Source: Desulfarculaceae bacterium
GTDB lineage: Bacteria; Desulfobacterota; Desulfarculia; Desulfarculales; Desulfarculaceae
DNA: 35,332 nt
Direction: 5' to 3'
Assembly: GCA_027067385.1 (NCBI GenBank)
Contig: JAMOVV010000113.1
Span: 1 to 35,332, forward strand
Positions within the stretch are counted from its first letter, which is position 1, and every line of letters starts with the position of its first letter. Position numbers and translations under genes: made by a program. The notes under the pieces are model-generated. The model made no database searches and had not been told where the DNA came from. It saw only the letters and a list, made by a program, of their open reading frames with translations. Of the stretch, positions 32,584 through 35,332 are shown piece by piece.

Positions 32584-33111
32584 CTATGGATTGCCCCCCG
32601 CTGGCGGACCGGCCAACAGGGCCAAAACCACGGCCAGGGAGGGGACGGCCCGCGCCGGATCGGCGGCCAGGGCCTGGGCCTGGGGCCAGGTGAAGAAGCG
32701 ACCCTCCATAATCTCGGCCGGATCGGGTACCGGCGCGGCCGCGCTCACGGCCCAAAACACCTCGGTGAACTCGTGGTCCGTGGCCTGGCCGGCCGGGATG
32801 CGCCCCACCGGGCGCAGCTCAAGCTCCAGGCCCAGTTCCTCGTGCAGCTCGCGCACCGCGGCCTGGTGGTAGCTCTCACCCGGGTCCACGTGGCCCGAGG
32901 CCGAGGAGGTCCAATACAAGGGGTAGGTGTCCTTGGCGGCCGAGCGGCGCTGCAGGTACAGGCGGCCGCGGGGATCGAAGACCAGGATGTGCACCGCCCG
33001 GTGAGCCAGCCCCTCGGCGTGCACCCGCCGGCGCGGGGCCAGGCCCACCTGCCGGTCGTGCCGGTCGACCACCGGCAGCATCTCGTCCGGGGAGAAACCG
33101 CCGCGGCTCAC
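32584..33111 (-). CDS. NUDIX hydrolase, YfcD/IPP-isomerase-like
   Basis: The 175-residue protein has a complete Nudix box GHVDPGESYHQAAVRELHEELGL (residues 73-95) that binds Mg and hydrolyses a diphosphate linkage. The N-terminal part HRAVHILVFDPRGRLYLQRRS and KDTYPLYWTSSASGHV matches the YfcD/isopentenyl-diphosphate-isomerase-like branch. The substrate is unknown. The GTG at 33109-33111 overlaps the stop of the upstream gene (GTGA) and follows GGGGAGGATAC, so the two are coupled. It is separated from yedF by a promoter. Confidence 0.9.
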   Translation of the reverse strand: MSRGGFSPDEMLPVVDRHDRQVGLAPRRRVHAEGLAHRAVHILVFDPRGRLYLQRRSAAKDTYPLYWTSSASGHVDPGESYHQAAVRELHEELGLELELRPVGRIPAGQATDHEFTEVFWAVSAAAPVPDPAEIMEGRFFTWPQAQALAADPARAVPSLAVVLALLAGPPAGGNP

Positions 33112-33458
33112 GTATCCTCCCCGGCCGGCGGGGTAAGCCCCAGGCGGGCCAGGCGGCCACGCAGCCAAGGGAGCAGGGCCTGGGGCACCCGGGTGCGGTG
33201 GGTGTAGGAGCGCTCCGGGTCGCTGAGCTCCAGCCACAGATCGCCGTCTCCCGGCCGCAGTTCCACCCGCATATCCCGGTGGCCGGCGGCCGAATCCAGC
33301 TCGCGGCCCAGGGCCCGCAGCACGCGATAAAGCCGCAGCGCGGCCCGGCCGCGGCGGCCGCGGAAAAGCTCGAAGTGGCGGTTGCGGCTCACCGGCTCGT
33401 CCCGGCCCAGCAAGTCCTGCACCTGCCGGGTCACCGCGTCTTGGTGGGCATAACTCAT
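33108..33458 (-). CDS. Uncharacterised 116-residue protein
   Basis: I do not recognise the family. The protein is Arg- and Leu-rich, with an amphipathic N-terminal half (HFELFRGRRGRAALRLYRVLRALGREL, residues 28-54) and a C-terminal half containing RVELRPGDGDLWLELSDPERSYTHRTRVP. No signal peptide or membrane helix is visible. The start ATG at 33456-33458 has AGGAG some 11 bases upstream. Its stop overlaps the start of the NUDIX gene by four bases, implying a functional pair. The upstream intergenic space is shared with the divergent enoyl-CoA hydratase-family gene. Confidence 0.7.
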   Translation of the reverse strand: MSYAHQDAVTRQVQDLLGRDEPVSRNRHFELFRGRRGRAALRLYRVLRALGRELDSAAGHRDMRVELRPGDGDLWLELSDPERSYTHRTRVPQALLPWLRGRLARLGLTPPAGEDT

Positions 33459-33536
33459 GGCGCTGGTTTCTCCTGTCCTGTCACCTTGCCTCATCGCGCC
33501 GGCTGTGGCAACCTTTATGCGCACGGGAGAAGGATA

Positions 33537-34322
33537 TTGCCATATCATTATATCCGCCGGGAGCGCGCCGGTTCGGTGCTCACCCTGACCATGGACAACC
33601 CGGCCACGGTCAACGGCATGGACTTGGAGTTGGGACCCGAGCTGGCCCGCAGCCTGGAGCAGGCGGCCCAGGACCGGCGGGTACGCGCCGTGGTGCTCAC
33701 CGGGGCCGGCGGGGTGTTTTCGGCCGGGGGCAATCTCAAGGCGGCCCGCGACCACCTGGCCGCCCATCCCGGCCGGGGCGCCGGCGAGGTCTTTGCCGCC
33801 TACTCCATCTGGGTCAACCGGGTGGCCCTGGCCCTGGCCGGGCTGCCCCAGCCCTGGGTGGCGGCGGTGCGGGGAGCCGCCTCGGGCGCTGGCTTGGGCT
33901 GGCTGCTGCTGGCCGACATGGCGGTGGTGGCCCAAGACGCCAAGCTGGTGCCCGGGTTCTTACGGGTGGGGCTGGCCCCCGGCGCGGCGGTGAGCCTCAC
34001 CCTGCCGCTGTTGGTGGGCCGCATGCGGGCGGCCGAGATACTGCTGCTCAACCGGAGAATCGCCCCCCGGGAGGCGCGGCGCCTGGGCCTGGCCCACCGG
34101 GTGGTGCCGGGGTTGGAGGTGCTGCCCGCGGCCCAAGAGCTGGCCCGCGGCCTGGCCGAGGGACCGGCCCGGGCCCAGGCGGCCACCCGGCGGCTGCTGC
34201 GCCGCGCGGTGCTAAAGGACCTGGCCGGGCACCTGGAGCAGGAGCGCCAGGCGGTGATCGCCGCGGCTGACGACCCGGAGTTCGCCGCCCGGCTGCCGCG
34301 GTTCTTCGCCCGCCGCCGCTGA
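33537..34322 (+). CDS. Enoyl-CoA hydratase/isomerase superfamily protein lacking the hydratase glutamates
   Basis: The 261-residue protein has the crotonase fold: the oxyanion-hole segments GVFSAGGNLKA (59-69) and RGAASGAGLGW (112-122) are present. The two glutamates of classical hydratases are missing. Gly121 occupies the first position (GAGLGW in place of GGGCEL) and Gly140 the second (VPG in place of QPE). It is therefore probably not a hydratase and could be an isomerase, decarboxylase or thioesterase-type member. The start is a TTG at 33537 that gives the usual N-terminus (MPYHYIRRERAGSVLTLTMD) and has GGAGAAGG just upstream. A nitroreductase gene follows after 59 bases. Confidence 0.85.
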   Translation: MPYHYIRRERAGSVLTLTMDNPATVNGMDLELGPELARSLEQAAQDRRVRAVVLTGAGGVFSAGGNLKAARDHLAAHPGRGAGEVFAAYSIWVNRVALALAGLPQPWVAAVRGAASGAGLGWLLLADMAVVAQDAKLVPGFLRVGLAPGAAVSLTLPLLVGRMRAAEILLLNRRIAPREARRLGLAHRVVPGLEVLPAAQELARGLAEGPARAQAATRRLLRRAVLKDLAGHLEQERQAVIAAADDPEFAARLPRFFARRR

Positions 34323-34381
34323 GCCGCGGCGGCCCCGGCTGGCCCAAGCGCCCCAGGAGCAACCATCGACGGAGGTGAAGC

Positions 34382-35044
34382 ATGGAGTTCAAGGAAGTAC
34401 TAGAGGCGCGCTACTCCTGCCGGGCCTTTCTGCCGGAGGCGGTGAGCGACGAGGTGATCCGGGAACTGGTGGCCGCCTCCCAGCGGATACCCACCTGGGG
34501 CAATACCCAGCCGGGTAAAGTCTATGCGGTGAGCGGGGCCAAGGCCCACGCCCTGCGCATCGACCTCACCGCGGCGGCCACCGCGGGCCAGGACGAAAAC
34601 CCCGACATCCCCATGCCCCAAGGCTTTGAGGGACGCCTCATGGACCGCTACCGCGCCCTGGGCAAATCCCTGTTCAAGGTGCTGGGCATCGGCCGCGACG
34701 ACCGCGAAAAGCGCCGCGAGCACTATACCAACAACTTCAACGCCTTTGGCGCCCCTACCCTAGTCTATTTCACGGTGCCGGATCGCCAGAGCCCCTACGT
34801 GATCATGGACGTGGGAGCCATGGTGAGCACCTTTTGCCTGGCCGCTGCCGACCAGGGGCTCGGCACCTGCGTCATCGCCGCCCTGGCCCGCTACCCCGAT
34901 GCGGTGCGCACCCGCCTGGCCATCCCCGACGACGAGAAGATCGTCATCGGCGTGGCCCTGGGCCACCCCGACCCCGCCGCCGAGGTGAACCGTTTCCGTT
35001 CGGCCCGCGAGGAGCTAGACGAGGTCCTGCGCGTCTTGTCCTGA
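34382..35044 (+). CDS. Nitroreductase family protein
   Basis: The 220-residue flavoprotein has the typical N-terminal FMN-binding motif ARYSCRAFLPEAVSDE (8-23), the ASQRIPTWGNTQP segment (32-44), and the C-terminal DVGAMVSTFCLAAADQGLGTCVIAALARYP stretch and LGHPDP motif. Members reduce nitro compounds, quinones or flavins with NAD(P)H. The ATG at 34382 has GGAGG seven bases upstream. It follows the enoyl-CoA hydratase-family gene and may be co-transcribed with it. Its physiological substrate is not evident. A nested hairpin (35078-35108, GCACC...GGTGC enclosing CGCC/GGCG) after the stop may be its terminator. Confidence 0.92.
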   Translation: MEFKEVLEARYSCRAFLPEAVSDEVIRELVAASQRIPTWGNTQPGKVYAVSGAKAHALRIDLTAAATAGQDENPDIPMPQGFEGRLMDRYRALGKSLFKVLGIGRDDREKRREHYTNNFNAFGAPTLVYFTVPDRQSPYVIMDVGAMVSTFCLAAADQGLGTCVIAALARYPDAVRTRLAIPDDEKIVIGVALGHPDPAAEVNRFRSAREELDEVLRVLS

Positions 35045-35237
35045 GACGACGGCCGCCCCTGCCCACCCTGGCCCAGTGCACCATCGCCGGTTTTTGGCGC
35101 TTAGGTGCGGGAGAGTCGTCTTGGGAGCCGGGCATAAAACACTTGCAAATTAGCCAGCAATAACGTAATGGTAGAGGTGGGTGACGAAAATATGACCCCC
35201 TCGGGGCTCTTGAGCCCGAGTCGGACCGGGATGCATA

Positions 35238-35332
35238 ATGTCATCTGATTCTTCTGAAGCCACCGTATTGGTGGCCGCCTCTGAGGCAATTGCCGGCAAA
35301 ATCAAGGGTCGGTTAGCGGACCGCGGCCTGGA
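35238..35332 (+). CDS. Start of a gene running off the window (possible receiver-domain protein)
   Basis: The reading frame starts at ATG 35238 and stays open to the end: 31 residues, MSSDSSEATVLVAASEAIAG and onward. The pattern of a short polar head followed by a hydrophobic strand (TVLVA) and a helix is what a CheY-like receiver domain looks like, but the usual acidic pair after the strand is absent. A bulged hairpin (CTCGGG..GAGCCCGAG, about 35199-35220) lies 17 bases upstream. TTGCAA-17-TAATGG near 35141-35169 could be a promoter. Identification needs the next kilobase. Confidence 0.4.
   Translation, partial: MSSDSSEATVLVAASEAIAGKIKGRLADRGL

Noticed and set aside
35110-35237. Cyclic di-GMP riboswitch before the last partial gene
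   Set aside because: Only a simple bulged hairpin is visible. The conserved GEMM core was not found.

Overview
The window is about 35 kb of GC-rich (roughly two thirds G+C by eye) bacterial chromosome, densely packed with genes on both strands. Several features together suggest a strictly anaerobic Desulfobacterota (deltaproteobacterial) genome, possibly near Desulfarculales: a molybdenum/tungsten cofactor island with a TupBC-type transporter and an FmdE-like protein, fdhD, a TusA-DsrE selenium-metabolism protein, an SH3-and-anchor protein, HD-GYP regulators and a short-type glucan phosphorylase. The taxonomy is inferred from gene content only. I saw no rRNA, tRNA, CRISPR array, phage or insertion-sequence gene.

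Region 1 (1-6681) is the Mo/W island: moeA (cut by the window edge) and fdhD on the minus strand, then a ModE-type DNA-binding protein, a MobB-like protein, tupB and tupC on the plus strand, an FmdE-like protein on the minus strand and a second, divergent moeA on the plus strand. Palindromes built from TGTCA lie in the moeA promoter and between fdhD and the modE-like gene, so the latter may regulate the island. No tungstate/molybdate-binding protein gene is present here.

Region 2 (6678-12833) holds sfsA, a YyaL/DUF255 thioredoxin-domain protein and a zinc-ribbon protein on the minus strand, a small membrane protein and two uncharacterised genes, then a CDP-alcohol phosphatidyltransferase followed by a HAD phosphatase, which could catalyse two successive phospholipid steps.

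Region 3 (12863-17012) contains a DUF1343 (NamZ-like) gene, a 580-base non-coding stretch, an asparaginase with a histidine-rich N-terminal extension, and a membrane protein with an internal duplication. The non-coding stretch carries a cloverleaf-like inverted repeat, a second inverted repeat and a probable minus-strand small RNA. The downstream intergenic stretch carries four long hairpins arranged as two head-to-head copies of one module.

Region 4 (17013-26343) has polA, a YkgJ-type protein, a TetR regulator followed by a cobalamin-binding-type radical SAM protein, a NYN-LOTUS protein and glgP. Region 5 (26429-35332) has 3-hydroxyacyl-CoA dehydrogenase, two HD-GYP proteins, an SH3/anchor protein with a secreted partner, the YedF-like selenium protein, a two-gene NUDIX unit, an enoyl-CoA hydratase-family protein lacking the usual glutamates, a nitroreductase, and the beginning of a gene that runs off the window.

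All motif positions and promoter spacings were read by hand. No database search or folding program was run.
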